From NCBI GenBank assembly GCA_035548515.1, contig DASZSW010000008.1, forward strand, positions 28,145 through 92,144: a stretch of DNA of 64,000 nt, in the 5' to 3' direction. Within the stretch, counting starts at the first letter, position 1, and each line of letters begins with the position of its first letter. The stretch is from DASZQY01 sp035548515 (lineage in GTDB: Bacteria; Pseudomonadota; Alphaproteobacteria; Rhizobiales; Kaistiaceae). Positions 62,979-64,000 of this stretch are shown here, piece after piece. The notes under the pieces are model-generated. The model ran no database searches, was not told where the DNA came from, and saw only the letters and a program-made list of their open reading frames with translations. The position numbers and the translations under genes are program-made.

Positions 62979-64000
62979 TGATCAACGCTAATTTCGCGGC
63001 CATCCTCTACCTGGTTGCCGGCGTCCTCTTCATCCAGGCCTTGCGCGGCCTGTCCAATCCCGAGACGTCGCGGCAGGGCAACTACCTCGGCATCGCCGGC
63101 ATGGCGATCGCGATCCTCACGACGCTCGCGGTCGCGGCGCCCGGCTGGGGTGCCTTCGGGCTGATCGTGCTCGGTCTTCTCATCGGCGGTGGCATCGGCG
63201 CGTTCATCGCGCGGTCGATTGCCATGACGGCCATGCCGCAACTTGTCGCCGCGTTCCACTCGCTGGTCGGCCTGGCGGCGGTCATGGTCGCGGCCGCGGC
63301 GCTCTACGCTCCGGAAGCCTTCGGCATCGCGGAAGCCGGCGGCGGCATCCACGGGCAGAGCCTGATTGAGATGTCGCTTGGCGTTGCAATCGGCGCGCTC
63401 ACGTTTACCGGCTCGGTCATCGCGTTCCTGAAGCTTGATGGGCGGATGTCGGGCAAGCCGATCCTGCTGCCCAACCGTCACGTGATAAACATCGGCCTCG
63501 GCCTCGCGCTCGTGGTGCTCGTCGTCGCCTTCTTCTTCAGCCAGAGCGCCGCGGTTTTCTGGCTGATCACAATTGTCGCGCTGGTGCTCGGTGTGCTGCT
63601 GATCGTGCCGATCGGCGGCGCCGACATGCCGGTCGTCATCTCGATGCTCAACTCGTACTCGGGCTGGGCGGCGGCGGGCATCGGTTTCACGCTCGGCAAC
63701 ACGGCGCTGATCATCACCGGCGCGCTGGTCGGCTCGTCGGGCGCGATCCTGTCGTACATCATGTGCAAGGGGATGAACCGGAGCTTCATCTCCGTGATTC
63801 TCGGCGGCTTCGGCGGCGAGACTGCGGCAGCGGCGGAAGGCGCAGAGCAGAAGCCGGTGAAGCTCGGCTCGGCCGAGGATGCCGCCTACATCATGAAGAA
63901 CGCCTCGAAGGTCATCATCGTGCCGGGCTACGGCATGGCGGTGGCGCAGGCGCAGCACGCGCTGCGCGAGATGGCCGACCACCTCAAGAAAGAGGGCGTC
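62978..64000 (+). CDS. pntB: NAD(P) transhydrogenase beta subunit, 3' truncated by window edge
   Basis: The 341 visible residues start MINANFAAILYLVAGVLFIQ. Multiple membrane segments follow with the PntB motifs GLLIGGGIGAFIARSIAMTAMPQLVAAFHSLVGLAA and NSYSGWAAAGIGF. The NADP domain begins VIIVPGYGMAVAQAQHALREM, a Rossmann fold with GYGMAVAQAQ, and runs off the right edge. With the alpha parts it forms the proton-pumping transhydrogenase of the inner membrane. Confidence 0.95.
   Translation, partial: MINANFAAILYLVAGVLFIQALRGLSNPETSRQGNYLGIAGMAIAILTTLAVAAPGWGAFGLIVLGLLIGGGIGAFIARSIAMTAMPQLVAAFHSLVGLAAVMVAAAALYAPEAFGIAEAGGGIHGQSLIEMSLGVAIGALTFTGSVIAFLKLDGRMSGKPILLPNRHVINIGLGLALVVLVVAFFFSQSAAVFWLITIVALVLGVLLIVPIGGADMPVVISMLNSYSGWAAAGIGFTLGNTALIITGALVGSSGAILSYIMCKGMNRSFISVILGGFGGETAAAAEGAEQKPVKLGSAEDAAYIMKNASKVIIVPGYGMAVAQAQHALREMADHLKKEGV

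Overview
The window is high-GC chromosomal DNA from an alphaproteobacterium, most likely a member of the Hyphomicrobiales (Rhizobiales). The evidence is gene content and order: homospermidine synthase with a fold-III ornithine decarboxylase; the hisN / N-formylglutamate amidohydrolase / cpdR / tRNA-Val block with an mmgR-like small RNA; gapR next to pyruvate kinase and a DUF1036 gene; a three-gene pnt transhydrogenase preceded by the small aa3 oxidase subunit IV; and an hsp20 gene with a ROSE-type thermosensor leader. No rRNA, prophage, insertion sequence or CRISPR array is visible. Most genes look vertically inherited, so this is mainly core or soft-core genome.

Layout. 1-9.4 kb: tail of a membrane-anchored protein, homospermidine synthase, an S41-like peptidase, a Dcp/OpdA-type M3 peptidase, an NAD-binding epimerase-like protein, a small secreted protein, a GNAT and ornithine decarboxylase with a long leader. 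9.9-17.2 kb: a cupin, a compact arsR / AHSA1 / AHSA1 / DUF1801 operon with a palindromic operator, a gamma-glutamyltransferase-like / amidase pair, and a DUF1007 / membrane protein / His-rich NicO-type metal exporter operon. 17.2-28.6 kb: a PuuD-like hydrolase, hemH, an SPFH/NfeD pair, kdsD, an outer-membrane barrel, divergent galU and galE, an MltB-type lytic transglycosylase, a DUF459 SGNH-like protein and a secreted MBL-fold protein. 28.6-36.4 kb: gltB-gltD with a small downstream gene, then a threonine-aldolase-like gene. 36.4-41.2 kb: hsp20, an alpha/beta hydrolase, hisN, the mmgR-like RNA, hutG-like, cpdR and tRNA-Val. 41.2-48.1 kb: a sulfotransferase and a polyamine-type ABC importer operon ending in an aminobutyraldehyde-type dehydrogenase. 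48.2-64 kb: rpmJ, two tandem TPR proteins, pyk, DUF1036, a second N-formylglutamate amidohydrolase-like gene, gapR, two cell-wall enzymes, a sigma54-dependent response regulator, an M3B oligoendopeptidase and the pnt operon, which runs off the end.

Themes. Polyamine metabolism recurs: ornithine to putrescine to homospermidine, a putrescine/spermidine-type importer, an aldehyde dehydrogenase and a gamma-glutamyl-GABA hydrolase homologue. Cell-cycle and envelope functions recur too: CpdR, GapR, LD-transpeptidase, DUF882 and candidate CtrA boxes. RNA regulation is unusually visible: the mmgR-like sRNA, a ROSE candidate with the bulged G, a structured ODC leader and a possible second sRNA.

The most interesting structure is a family of dispersed two-hairpin repeats whose stems covary. 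Two copies in opposite orientation exactly bracket a DUF559 (Vsr-like) endonuclease gene that sits between two ABC permease genes of one operon on the other strand. The repeats supply that gene's upstream region and its last ~18 codons, so it looks like a small mobile or domesticated cassette.
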